Assembly: GCF_017115105.1 (NCBI RefSeq)
Contig: NZ_JABXKH010000135.1
Coordinates: 62,001 to 126,000 of the forward strand
Source: Nostoc sp. NMS2
Lineage (GTDB): Bacteria; Cyanobacteriota; Cyanobacteriia; Cyanobacteriales; Nostocaceae
DNA length: 64,000 nucleotides
Direction: 5' to 3'
In this document: one piece after another, positions 28,624-36,959 of the stretch
How positions within the stretch are numbered: position 1 is the first letter of the stretch
Layout of the letters: every line of letters starts with the position of its first letter
Translations under genes and position numbers: made by a program
The notes under the pieces: generated by a model
Told to the model about the DNA's origin: nothing
Database searches by the model: none
The model's input: only the letters and a program-made list of their open reading frames with translations

Positions 28624-30375
28624 ATGGTAGTTTTGCACGCATTTTCAGATTTCATCGACTGCGATTTTGCTGTCAGCGATTTATCTCCAAGTTATTGGTA
28701 CGAAGGGCATTGTCTTGAAACTGGCGTAGGCGTAGCCCGCACTTCGACTTCGCTCAGTGACCGTCGTAGACATCGCTTAAGATTACCCCGCACCTCAATG
28801 TCCGAAGCGATCGCTCATGGACTAATGCAACAACTTGCAAAGAATGACTGTTATTCTCATGAAGGCAAGATGTATGGAATACTGTTGGTTGAACTGCCTA
28901 ATGGCGAACAACGGGTACTGAAAGCCTTTTCGGGTCTTTTGAATGGTTGTAGTGTGGTTGAAGGTTGGATTCCACCAATTCCAGGACGAGACGAAGTTGC
29001 TTTCGAGGAAGCCCGCACTTTGTCTGAGTTGGACGCGATTAAGCAGGAAATTATTACCTTGAAGCAACTGCCTGAACGCCAGCAATACCAAACCTTATCT
29101 GATGAATTTGAGCGACAATTGCAAGCAATGAGCGATCGCCATCGTCATTGCAAACACCAACGACAGGAAAAACGTCAACAAATCTGCAATACACTCCATC
29201 CAGAAGCACTCACTATTGCCCTTGAACAACTCGACGAAGAAAGTCGTCAGCAAGGAATTGAGCGACGACAACTTAAACGCCAGCAAAATGCAGTATTACA
29301 GCCTCTTCGACAGTTAATTGCAGCAACGGATGCGCTAATTAGCGAACTGAAACAACAGCGTAAAGCGTTATCTCGTCAATTACAAGCTCAGATGCACGCT
29401 AGCTACAGCCTGACTAATTTTTCCGGGCGATCGCTATCATTACAGCAATTGATGCCAGAAGGTTCGCCCACTGGCACTGGAGACTGTTGTGCCCCAAAGT
29501 TACTGCATTATGCGGCAACACATAATTTAAAACCACTGGCAATGGCAGAGTTTTGGTGGGGTGCATCTTCAGTAAATCAGGATAAAATTCCGGGAGAATT
29601 TTATGGCGCGTGTGCCGAACGATGTCAGCCATTGATGGGGTTTTTGCTCTCAGGCTTAAGACCTAACCCCCCAGCCCCCTTCCCTGCGAGGGAAGGGGGA
29701 GTAAGAAGCCCCTCCCCTATTAGCGGAGGGGTTTGGGGAGAGGTCACTTTACCGATTATTTATGAAGATGAATGGTTGATTGCGGTAAATAAACCTGCTG
29801 GGTTACTTTCGGTACCTGGTCGTTATCGCGATCGCCAAGATAGTGTTTTGAGTCGCTTACGTCATCTGTTACCGGATGGCATGGCGCTTGCATCTGTGCA
29901 TCGCCTAGATCAAGAAACTTCTGGGATTTTGTTGTTAGCACGTGATCGCCAAACCCATCGGCAACTCAGCCAGCAGTTTCAGCAGCGCCAGGTTCACAAG
30001 GTTTATGAAGCCATACTTTCCGGCGTTGCGATCGCTGAACAAGGTGTAATTGACTTGCCATTGTGGGGAGATCCTGAAAATCGCCCTTATCAAAAAGTTG
30101 ATTGGCAACACGGTAAACCCAGCTTGACAAACTTCCAGGTAATAGCGAGAGAACAAGATTACACCCGCTTAGAATTTACCCCGCTAACAGGACGCACCCA
30201 TCAATTGAGGGTTCATGCGGCTGATGTCCGAGGACTTGGGATAACTATTTTAGGCGATCGCCTTTATGGATGCGATGCAGTTACTAGTCGCTTACATCTA
30301 CACGCCAGAGAACTTCGCTTCGAGCATCCACAATTAGAAAAACCCTTACATTTGCAAGCAATTACCCCCTTTTGA
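28624..30375 (+). CDS. RluA-family pseudouridine synthase with long N-terminal region
   Basis: 583 residues. The catalytic domain is C-terminal (about 375-580): IIYEDEWLIAVNKPAGLLSV, the active-site motif VHRLDQETSGILLL with catalytic Asp, and FTPLTGRTHQLRVH. It isomerises uridine in rRNA or tRNA. The N-terminal 345 residues hold a CxxC-poor region and a long charged helical, probably coiled-coil, segment rich in Gln and Arg. This layout is known in cyanobacterial and proteobacterial RluA relatives. Two stretches (about residues 33-57 and 344-372) are translated dispersed repeats. Confidence 0.85.
   Translation: MVVLHAFSDFIDCDFAVSDLSPSYWYEGHCLETGVGVARTSTSLSDRRRHRLRLPRTSMSEAIAHGLMQQLAKNDCYSHEGKMYGILLVELPNGEQRVLKAFSGLLNGCSVVEGWIPPIPGRDEVAFEEARTLSELDAIKQEIITLKQLPERQQYQTLSDEFERQLQAMSDRHRHCKHQRQEKRQQICNTLHPEALTIALEQLDEESRQQGIERRQLKRQQNAVLQPLRQLIAATDALISELKQQRKALSRQLQAQMHASYSLTNFSGRSLSLQQLMPEGSPTGTGDCCAPKLLHYAATHNLKPLAMAEFWWGASSVNQDKIPGEFYGACAERCQPLMGFLLSGLRPNPPAPFPAREGGVRSPSPISGGVWGEVTLPIIYEDEWLIAVNKPAGLLSVPGRYRDRQDSVLSRLRHLLPDGMALASVHRLDQETSGILLLARDRQTHRQLSQQFQQRQVHKVYEAILSGVAIAEQGVIDLPLWGDPENRPYQKVDWQHGKPSLTNFQVIAREQDYTRLEFTPLTGRTHQLRVHAADVRGLGITILGDRLYGCDAVTSRLHLHARELRFEHPQLEKPLHLQAITPF
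29656..29750 (+). repeat. CCTTCCCTGCGAGGGAAGG repeat inside the RluA gene
   Basis: Same unit type as at 28490, 32630 and 39440. Here it is read in frame as NPPAPFPAREGG and following residues, placed just before the catalytic domain. A second, different repeat (GCGTAGGCGTAGCCCGC, CTTCGACTTCGCTCAG) is read in frame near 28722-28780. Confidence 0.85.
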
Positions 30376-30729
30376 CCGAAGAGGCAGGGGAGCAGTGGGA
30401 AGGGGGACAAGGGGGAATTATTGAAGAAGTCTCTCCCTTGTCTCCCCCCTCTTCCTTATCTCCCTTGTCTCCCTGCCCCCTGCCCCTTTTCCTCTTGTTG
30501 ACAGAATCCCAAAGAATCAAAGTGTAGCCTAAGAGCTAACCTATTGCTTTTTCAATTTGTATGTGATAATTTTTGCTTGTAGTTAATTCAACGGTTATTC
30601 GACCGACTTACCGTACTTAAGGAAGCCAATATCACAGCTAAAAGACTTCCCGATAAAAATATCTAACTAATTCTTGTGAGATTACCTCACAAGATTGGAT
30701 GATTTATTCCTTGAAAATCCCTAGTGAGC

Positions 30730-30785
30730 GATAAGAACGAGAGTTCTGGAGTTTACTTTTAGACTCTCATTCTTATCTTTTCTTT
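30730..30785 (+). terminator. Strong hairpin upstream of the ssuD region
   Basis: GATAAGAACGAGAGT pairs with ACTCTCATTCTTATC (one mismatch) and is followed by TTTTCTTT. It ends only 25 bp before the lipoprotein-like ORF, so it may work as an attenuator as well as a terminator. Upstream, CTTGTGA/TCACAAG (30673-30693) forms a smaller hairpin. The spacer 30376-30720 also holds a CTCCCTTGTCTCCC repeat. Confidence 0.6.
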
Positions 30786-30807
30786 AATCAAAGGAGTAAT
30801 AAAAAAG

Positions 30808-31041
30808 TTGTTGAATCAATTTAAAAAGTTCTTATTTTTATTGCTACAACGCTCAGTCAAGTCCCTTAATGCCTTATTGGTTGCTAATTCTTGGCTAGGT
30901 TTAGTGATTTCTGGCTGCGCTCCAAGTAACTCTGCAAATAGTAATTTACTCAGAACTTGGAATGGGCTAAACGCCCCGCTATCCATGTACAGAACTATTT
31001 TGCCCAATGTAGTTTTTAAAGATATGCACTATGCCAATTGA
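30808..31041 (+). CDS. Short lipoprotein-signal peptide, possibly truncated
   Basis: 77 codons from TTG with AAGGAG upstream. A basic N-terminus and a hydrophobic core lead to the lipobox-like VISGCAPSNSANSN. Only about 35 residues follow the Cys, so this may be the leftover start of a substrate-binding lipoprotein whose body is lost. Its end overlaps the start of ssuD by 11 bp. Confidence 0.4.
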   Translation: MLNQFKKFLFLLLQRSVKSLNALLVANSWLGLVISGCAPSNSANSNLLRTWNGLNAPLSMYRTILPNVVFKDMHYAN

Positions 31042-32152
31042 ATTTATTGGAATGATTGGAACGCGACAAATATCTGAGTTAGATGGGCCGAGAGTTGCAA
31101 TCACGGGCGGTTCCATAGATCCTGTTTATGTTCGCAAGTTTGCTCAGGCACATGAAGATGGTGGCTTTGATCGCGTGTTGGTTGGTTATGGTTCAACTGG
31201 CCCCGATAGCTTAACTGTGGCATCGTTTGCGGCGGTTACAACAGAACGGTTGAAGTTTTTAATCGCTCATCGCCCTGGTTTCGTGGCTCCTACGCTCTTT
31301 GCACGCAAGACAGCAACTTTGGATCATTTTACTAATGGTCGCATTGCCGTACACATTATTACAGGTGGCAGCGATGCTGAACAACAACGCGATGGTGATT
31401 GGCTCGACCATGATACTCGCTATCGCCGTACAGATGAATACCTTGACATTGTGCGCCGAATATGGATAAGTGATACTCCCTTCGATTATGAGGGCGAATT
31501 CTACCGGGTGAAAGACGCTTATTCAGATGTGAAGCCTCTGCAACAGCCCCATATACCTGTGTACTTTGGGGGTGCTTCTGGTGCAGCAGTACCTGTGGGT
31601 GCAAAGCACAGTGATGTGTACGCTATGTGGGGAGAACCTATTGCAGCAATTAAAGAACGGATACGTGAAGTAAAAGCTGTAACACCACCGGGGCGATCGC
31701 CACGGTTCAGTGTATCTTTGCGGCCAATCTTGGGTGATACTGAAGCGAAGGCTTGGGAACGAGCGCATTCAATTCTTTCCCGTGTTAAAGAAATTCGGGC
31801 GGCAAAAACAGAAAATCCACTACCCTTAACTCGCTACTTGAATTCAGCACGTCCGCAAGCAGTGGGTTCCAGTCGTTTATTACAGTTTGCCCAAGAAAGC
31901 GAAATTTTCGATAAGCGCTTGTGGACTCCAATTGCTGCTGCTACTGGTGCTTATGGTAATACTACCGCCCTTGTTGGTACGCCGGAGCAAGTAGCAGAGT
32001 CCCTTGTGGATTACTATGATGCGGGAGTGACGACTCTATTGATTCGGGGATTTGATCCATTAGAAGATGCGATCGCTTACGGTCGTGATGTGATTCCCCT
32101 AGTCCGGGCAGAAGTGCAACGGCGGGAGCGACAAGCAGCTGTCATTGCTTAG
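31031..32152 (+). CDS. ssuD: Alkanesulfonate monooxygenase-type flavin enzyme
   Basis: 373 residues of the bacterial-luciferase-like LLM fold. Blocks AHEDGGFDRVLVGYGSTGPDS, HRPGFVAPTLFARKTATLDH, GRIAVHIITGGSDAEQQRDG and HDTRYRRTDEYLDIVRRIW match SsuD. The enzyme uses FMNH2 and oxygen to release sulfite from alkanesulfonates, allowing growth without sulfate. The neighbours (cupin, aldolase, SsuA, nitroreductase) fit a sulfonate-use locus. It overlaps a lipoprotein-like ORF upstream. No ABC permease or ATPase is found in the window. Confidence 0.88.
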   Translation: MPIEFIGMIGTRQISELDGPRVAITGGSIDPVYVRKFAQAHEDGGFDRVLVGYGSTGPDSLTVASFAAVTTERLKFLIAHRPGFVAPTLFARKTATLDHFTNGRIAVHIITGGSDAEQQRDGDWLDHDTRYRRTDEYLDIVRRIWISDTPFDYEGEFYRVKDAYSDVKPLQQPHIPVYFGGASGAAVPVGAKHSDVYAMWGEPIAAIKERIREVKAVTPPGRSPRFSVSLRPILGDTEAKAWERAHSILSRVKEIRAAKTENPLPLTRYLNSARPQAVGSSRLLQFAQESEIFDKRLWTPIAAATGAYGNTTALVGTPEQVAESLVDYYDAGVTTLLIRGFDPLEDAIAYGRDVIPLVRAEVQRRERQAAVIA

Positions 32153-32170
32153 TACAGTTTTGCTTAATAT

Positions 32171-32214
32171 CTTACCCCACAAGATAGATAATTTATTTCT
32201 TGTCAGTCCCTAAT
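32171..32214. repeat. Direct repeat flanking ssuD
   Basis: ACCCCACAAGATAGATAATT and the following TTCTTG and TCCCTAA resemble 30683-30725 (ACCTCACAAGATTGGATGAT, then TTCCTTG and TCCCTAG). The two lie on each side of the lipoprotein-ssuD unit. Confidence 0.45.
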
Positions 32215-32285
32215 TTAACTACTCCGCATTCTTCGTCTGAAATATTTGAAGACTGCTGTAAATAATTTGATTATTTCAAAATTGC

Positions 32286-32495
32286 ATGACTAAAGTATTC
32301 ATTCTCGATGCCAACCAACAACCGTTGTATCCAGTACGCATCAGCCATGCTAGGCTGCTATTGTCACAAGGTAAAGCTACTGTATTCCAGCGATATCCTT
32401 TTACTATCATTCTGAAGGAGTCTCTATCTCGTCTAAAACTTGAGCAACAGGGCTTCAAGATTCACCCTAGCATTAAAATAATTCGTAATTCGTAA
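32286..32495 (+). pseudogene. Truncated IscB/IsrB-like protein (PLMP domain)
   Basis: 69 codons from ATG. VFILDANQQPLYPVRISHAR, LLLSQGKATVFQRYPFTIIL and KIHPSIK match the N-terminal RRXRR/PLMP domain of IscB, the transposon nuclease related to Cas9. The RuvC and HNH parts are missing: the frame ends in short repeats (TAATTCGTAATACTTCG), and a MITE follows 60 bp later. It is most likely a dead fragment. Confidence 0.75.
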
Positions 32496-32555
32496 TACTT
32501 CGACTTCGCTCAGTACAAGTTCGTAATTCGTAATTTAATTCTGAATTACGAATTA

Positions 32556-32690
32556 ACGCGATGTGCAACTTAGGATTGAAACCCCGCTTCCATTCCTCTC
32601 CCCCACTCCTGAGAGGCTTTGATTCTTACTCCCCTTCCCTTGCAGGGAAGGGGTTGGGGGTTAGGTTTGAGAGAAAGTTGCACACGGCGT
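32556..32690. mobile_element. MITE E, copy B (135 bp)
   Basis: Ends ACGCGATGTGCAACTT and AAGTTGCACACGGCGT. Flanked by the 6-bp direct repeat GAATTA (32550-32555 and 32691-32696). Inverted relative to copy A at 28453. Confidence 0.87.
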
Positions 32691-32744
32691 GAATTACAAA
32701 TTAGTTAATCTTAGTCGCCTGCCAAAGGGAGGAATTAATTATAG

Positions 32745-33419
32745 ATGACGAACCACACTATCTTGGAACCATTGCCAGAAGACCAATGGTTTATTGAGAG
32801 CCAGGAATTACGATCCTTTGTAGCAACAGTGCGGGAAATTAGCGAGATCGCTGCTGACGATCGCGCACAAACTCTTGTTAGATTAGAACCCTATTTTCAA
32901 GAACTGCTTGCCCAACAGGAATGGCTACCTGAAAAATTTGCCCAAATTAATCCTGAAAGTAAGATGGGCGGTGGTATAGGTCAGTGGCTACTTTATCGCG
33001 CTAAAGACCGTTCTCTGTCAGTCTTCAGCTTGGTGATTCCGCCAGGTTCCACGACTCCCGTCCACGACCATTTGGCCTGGGGATTGATTGGTTTATACAA
33101 AGGTAATCAAGAAGAAACAGTCTATCGCCGTGTAGATAACGGCGATGCTGAAGGACGCGCACAATTACAAGTAACTGAAGTGCGTAGGCTTCAACCAGGC
33201 GATATCTACCGCCTGTTACCCCCAGATGATGATATCCACGCCGTCAAAACTACATCCCAGAGCGCATCTGTATCTATTCATATTCTGGGTAATGATACTG
33301 GCTGCATTTTGCGTCACCAGTTCATCCCAGAATCTCATAGCGTCAAATCCTTTCGCTCTGGATATTCCAACGCTCCCTGCAAAGAGGAAGAGGAAAAAGA
33401 ACATGCCCAGGTACGATAG
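32745..33419 (+). CDS. Cysteine-dioxygenase-like cupin protein
   Basis: 224 residues. An N-terminal helical part precedes a cupin barrel with the metal-binding PVHDHLAWGLIGLYKGNQEE and the later PPDDDIHAV and VSIHILG. This layout is that of the thiol dioxygenase / predicted metal-dependent double-stranded beta-helix proteins. In this setting it probably handles a sulfur metabolite released from a sulfonate. Its last 17 bp overlap the aldolase start, so the two are co-translated. The C-terminal tail is highly charged. Confidence 0.78.
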   Translation: MTNHTILEPLPEDQWFIESQELRSFVATVREISEIAADDRAQTLVRLEPYFQELLAQQEWLPEKFAQINPESKMGGGIGQWLLYRAKDRSLSVFSLVIPPGSTTPVHDHLAWGLIGLYKGNQEETVYRRVDNGDAEGRAQLQVTEVRRLQPGDIYRLLPPDDDIHAVKTTSQSASVSIHILGNDTGCILRHQFIPESHSVKSFRSGYSNAPCKEEEEKEHAQVR

Positions 33420-34164
33420 ACCACAACCCCCTATATTCGAGCGAGTTGAAGACGAGCGCCTGCACCGCAAGCAACGCCTAGCCGCAGCCTTTCGCCTATT
33501 TGGTAAGTTTGGTTTCAGCGAGGGAATCGCAGGCCATATTACGGCTCGCGATCCAGAATTTACAGACCATTTCTGGGTCAATCCACTAGGAACATACTTC
33601 GGTCATATCCGAGTTTCTGACCTGCTCTTAGTTAACACAGAAGGTGAGGTGGTTAAAGGCGATGCTGAAGTAAATCGAGCGGCTTTCGCCATCCATTCTC
33701 AAATTCATGAAGTTCGACCTGATGTGATCGCGGCGGCTCACGCCCATTCAATTTATGGCAAAGCCTGGTCTAGTTTAGGTCGTCTCCTTGACCCCTTGAC
33801 ACAAGATTCATGTGCTTTTTACGAAGATCATGCCCTGTTTGACGATTTCACAGGTGTGGTTTTAGAAACTTCTGAAGGTCAACGACTGGCGCAAACCTTG
33901 GGGCCAAAGAAAGCCATAATTCTCCGTAACCACAGCATTTTAACTGTGGGAAATACGGTAGATGAAGCAGCCTTTTGGTACATTAGTTTAGAGCGATCGT
34001 GCCAAGCCCAACTACTGGCAGAAGCTGCGGGTAGACCAACTACTATCAAACACGAAACAGCCCGTTTAACACAAACTCAAGTGGGGTCACGGACAAGTGG
34101 GTGGTTCGGTTTCCAGCCCCTTTACGACAGGATTGTCCGTGAAGAACCTGATTTTCTGAATTAG
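33403..34164 (+). CDS. Class II aldolase/adducin-domain protein
   Basis: 253 residues. AAAFRLFGKFGFSEGIAGHI, AAHAHSIYGKAW (metal-binding His), LRNHSILTVGNT and a C-terminal FQPLYDRIV match the class II aldolase/adducin family, zinc enzymes that cleave or decarboxylate small sugars and keto acids. The ATG at 33403, with GAGGAAGAGG upstream, starts the conserved region. An open frame reaching back to 33226 only shadows the cupin gene. The four-base-scale coupling to the cupin suggests one operon in sulfonate breakdown. Confidence 0.88.
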   Translation: MPRYDRPQPPIFERVEDERLHRKQRLAAAFRLFGKFGFSEGIAGHITARDPEFTDHFWVNPLGTYFGHIRVSDLLLVNTEGEVVKGDAEVNRAAFAIHSQIHEVRPDVIAAAHAHSIYGKAWSSLGRLLDPLTQDSCAFYEDHALFDDFTGVVLETSEGQRLAQTLGPKKAIILRNHSILTVGNTVDEAAFWYISLERSCQAQLLAEAAGRPTTIKHETARLTQTQVGSRTSGWFGFQPLYDRIVREEPDFLN

Positions 34165-34250
34165 TAATATATTTTTTGATACTAGGATAATGAACTTACG
34201 CATTGACAGGAAAGACCAAGTATAGATGATTTGAAAAACCAGATCCGCCG

Positions 34251-34347
34251 CAATCCGGTTCGGATAAGGTTTTTTGATGAAAGTTATAGATCGCAAAGAC
34301 GCGATAAATCGCCGTCTCTTCCCTTAACCGAACCGTATGTATTGAGA
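34251..34347. repeat. Dispersed repeat B, copy 2
   Basis: CAATCCGGTTCGGATAAGG at the left, GACGCGATAAATCGCCGTC in the middle, and CTTAACCGAACCGTATG at the right, making an imperfect inverted repeat. It occupies part of 34165-34492. Confidence 0.8.
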
Positions 34348-34492
34348 TCCTCTGTAGGGGCAATTCATTAATTGACCCTACCGCATTTAGTTTTGCGTAA
34401 TTCCTATTATGTCAAATTTCCCTGAATTTATTGATATACTCCGGTAACTCTATAGGTTTATAGTATCCATATAGCTCAGAGAAATCATTTTG

Positions 34493-35602
34493 ATGATTAA
34501 CCTAATCTTTCGCCGTTTCATTGCCAAGTGGATATGGTTGATAAAAATCAGGAATATCCCATTTAATAGCCAGCACAAATTATTCTTTTCTTCTCCTTTG
34601 CCAATTGCGGGGGCTTTTGTTACGGGGCTGTGTCTGAGTGTGCTATTTGCTGCCTGTTCATCGACACCTACCCCTAATCCTAGCGCCACATCTCAGGGCA
34701 ATTCTGCTTCCAGTAAAGCAACAGTAGTCAGATTTGGCTATCAGAAACAGAATATTTTGCTGAAAACCAAAGGTGTTTTAGAAAAGCGTTTGGTACCCGA
34801 AGGTATAACTGTACAGTGGACTGAATTTCAAGCGGGGCCACAACTACTAGAAGCCATGAATGTGGGTAGTATTGACATCGGTGCAGTAGGAGAATCACCG
34901 CCAATATTTGCTCAAGCAGCAGGAGCATCACTAACTTACGTTCTTGGTATTGCTGTTAGTCCTGCTAGTTCAGCAATTCTTGTTCCCCAAAATTCCTCGA
35001 TTCAAAAAGTTACTGACCTAAAAGGCAAAAAAGTTGCTTTTCAAAAAGGGTCTAGTGCCCACTTATTATTAGTCCAAGCTTTAGAAAAAGCCGGATTAAA
35101 ATATACTGACATTGAACCTAAATATTTGGCTCCAGCTGATGCCCGTGCTGCATTTGTCAAGGGTAGTGTAGATGCATGGGTAATTTGGGACCCCTTCTAT
35201 GCAGCAGCTCAACAGGCAACTCAAGCCAGAGTCCTGATTGATGGTACAGGAATTAATAAACAGGGAGGATATTATTTGATGACACGCAAATTTGTCACTG
35301 AAAATTCCCCAACTGTGAAGGCAATAGTGGAGGAAATTAAAAATGTAGAAGAATGGTCTAAACAGAATCGAAAAGAAGTAGCAAAAACTCTTGCACCTGT
35401 GTTAGGAATTGATTTAGAAACTATGACTAAAGCAATTAATAGACGGACATTTGGGATTGTACCAGTTGACGACAATCTGATAAATCTACAACAAGGTGTT
35501 GCGGATACATATTATAAATTGAAGTTAATTCCCAAGGAGGTAAATGTGAAGGATGCAGTGTTGACAAAAGAAGAATATGCGGCATTTTCACCAAAAACTT
35601 AA
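34493..35602 (+). CDS. ssuA: Aliphatic sulfonate ABC transporter, substrate-binding lipoprotein
   Basis: 369 residues. A basic N-terminus and hydrophobic segment lead to a lipobox-like VLFAACSSTPTPN (Cys near 62). The mature part has RFGYQKQ, GSIDIGAVGESPPIFAQAAG, LKGKKVAFQKGSSAH and the DAWVIWDPFYA block of SsuA/TauA-type binding proteins. It would capture alkanesulfonates in the periplasm. The signal region is longer than usual (about 60 residues). The partner permease and ATPase are not in the window. Confidence 0.9.
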   Translation: MINLIFRRFIAKWIWLIKIRNIPFNSQHKLFFSSPLPIAGAFVTGLCLSVLFAACSSTPTPNPSATSQGNSASSKATVVRFGYQKQNILLKTKGVLEKRLVPEGITVQWTEFQAGPQLLEAMNVGSIDIGAVGESPPIFAQAAGASLTYVLGIAVSPASSAILVPQNSSIQKVTDLKGKKVAFQKGSSAHLLLVQALEKAGLKYTDIEPKYLAPADARAAFVKGSVDAWVIWDPFYAAAQQATQARVLIDGTGINKQGGYYLMTRKFVTENSPTVKAIVEEIKNVEEWSKQNRKEVAKTLAPVLGIDLETMTKAINRRTFGIVPVDDNLINLQQGVADTYYKLKLIPKEVNVKDAVLTKEEYAAFSPKT

Positions 35603-35830
35603 ACTACAGTAGAATTCAGAAGTCAGAATTCAAAATGGGCTACGCTAACAGGAGTAAAACACTCTTTATAGCTGGGTAACAGACTTAGCTTGTGTACCTC
35701 ACCTACTTGAAATCTGCTGTATTACAATGAGTTGACTGTAGGGAGATACATCTGTACATCCCTACAAATGGGATTGATGTTAGTAATAAAACAACTGACA
35801 ATTTTTGAATTTTGAATCTTGGAGTTGATT

Positions 35831-36652
35831 ATGACTAATCCTACAGAACTACTGCGATCGCGCTACGGTGAAATTCCCTTTAATCCCGAAATTGAATGGA
35901 ATGATTCTCTGACTGCACTATTATCTCACCGTTCCATCCGGTCTTATCTATCTGATCCTTTACCAGAGGGAACTCTGGAGTTGTTAATTGCAGCCGCCCA
36001 ATCTGCATCTACTTCCTCTAATTTGCAAACCTGGAGTGTGGTAGCAGTTGAAGATCAACAGCGCAAAGAGGAGTTATCTAAGTTAGCGGGGAACCAAGCA
36101 CATATTAAGCAGGTTCCTTTATTTTTGGTTTGGTTAGCAGACTTAGCGCGTCTGAGTTACGTTGCTGACAGTCGCGGCATATCTCATGATGCGCTGGAAT
36201 ACTTGGAAATGTTTGTGACGGCAACAATCGATGCAACTTTGGCGGCACAAAATGCAGCAGTTGCAGCCGAGTCACTCGGTTTAGGAACAGTGTATATCGG
36301 TGGAATCAGGAACCGCCCGCAAGAGGTAGCAGAGATATTGAATTTGCCCTCCTCTGTGTATGCTGTATTTGGGCTGTGTGTGGGCTATCCAAATCCAGAG
36401 GTAGAAGCAGCGATTAAGCCAAGGTTGCCACAATCAGCTGTGCTGCACCGCGAAACTTATAAATTAGCAGAGCAAGAAGAAGCGATCGCTCATTACAACG
36501 ACATCATCAAAGAATTCTATACTGAACAAAAGATGAATGTCCCTGGTGATTGGTCAGAACACTCAGCGCAACGCATCGCAACCGTAGAATCACTGAGAGG
36601 ACGCGATCGCTTGCGTGAAGTTCTCAATCACCTTGGCTTCAAGTTACTGTAA
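35831..36652 (+). CDS. NADPH-dependent nitroreductase-family oxidoreductase (NfsA-like)
   Basis: 273 residues from ATG with TTGGAGTTG upstream. LLSHRSIRSYLSDPLPEG, IAAAQSASTSSNLQTWSVV, and AAESLGLGTVYIGGIRNRP match the flavin-dependent nitroreductase superfamily, NfsA/FRP branch. A member in a sulfonate cluster could supply reduced flavin to SsuD, or reduce another substrate. It is the last complete gene before the restriction-modification island. Confidence 0.87.
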   Translation: MTNPTELLRSRYGEIPFNPEIEWNDSLTALLSHRSIRSYLSDPLPEGTLELLIAAAQSASTSSNLQTWSVVAVEDQQRKEELSKLAGNQAHIKQVPLFLVWLADLARLSYVADSRGISHDALEYLEMFVTATIDATLAAQNAAVAAESLGLGTVYIGGIRNRPQEVAEILNLPSSVYAVFGLCVGYPNPEVEAAIKPRLPQSAVLHRETYKLAEQEEAIAHYNDIIKEFYTEQKMNVPGDWSEHSAQRIATVESLRGRDRLREVLNHLGFKLL

Positions 36653-36670
36653 ACAACAAAAATCAAGATT

Positions 36671-36742
36671 ATGGATTTGCAACTCTGTGGCAAAGTTGCC
36701 TTAGTGACTGCTGCTAGTAAAGGTTTGGGTATTGAGCTTTGA
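36671..36742 (+). pseudogene. Stub of a short-chain dehydrogenase
   Basis: ATG followed by MDLQLCGKVALVTAASKGLG, the first 20 residues of an SDR Rossmann fold, then IEL and a TGA. The rest of the enzyme is absent. It lies 18 bp after the nitroreductase stop, as the next operon gene would. The break marks where DNA was lost or the hsd island arrived. Confidence 0.75.
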
Positions 36743-36792
36743 CAACTAATTAGACAATTCCAGAAATTAAATATGCGTTATCTAGAACCCTT

Positions 36793-36830
36793 GTAGAGAC
36801 GTAGCAGTGCTACGTCTCTACATTCTTTTT
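36793..36830 (+). terminator. Perfect hairpin before hsdR
   Basis: GTAGAGACGTAGCA and TGCTACGTCTCTAC pair perfectly (14 bp, no spare loop beyond GTG-size turn), followed by ATTCTTTTTT. It insulates the sulfonate cluster from hsdR. The rest of 36743-36959 is AT-rich with no gene. Confidence 0.7.
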
Positions 36831-36959
36831 TGGAGACGTCTATTCTATGATGAGGTTGGTATTAGCCTCAAGCGCATCTGTATATAATTGAGCAATCCAT
36901 TATTTGATAGGGGCAATTAATCAATTACCCTTACTGAATAAAAGTAAGTAAATTTACAG

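Noticed and set aside
32574-32582. GATTGAAAC as a CRISPR repeat end
   Set aside because: It is inside MITE copy B, and no 37-bp repeat surrounds it.
33226-33402. N-terminal extension of the class II aldolase
   Set aside because: It lies inside the cupin gene in another frame. The ATG at 33403 has a good ribosome binding site.
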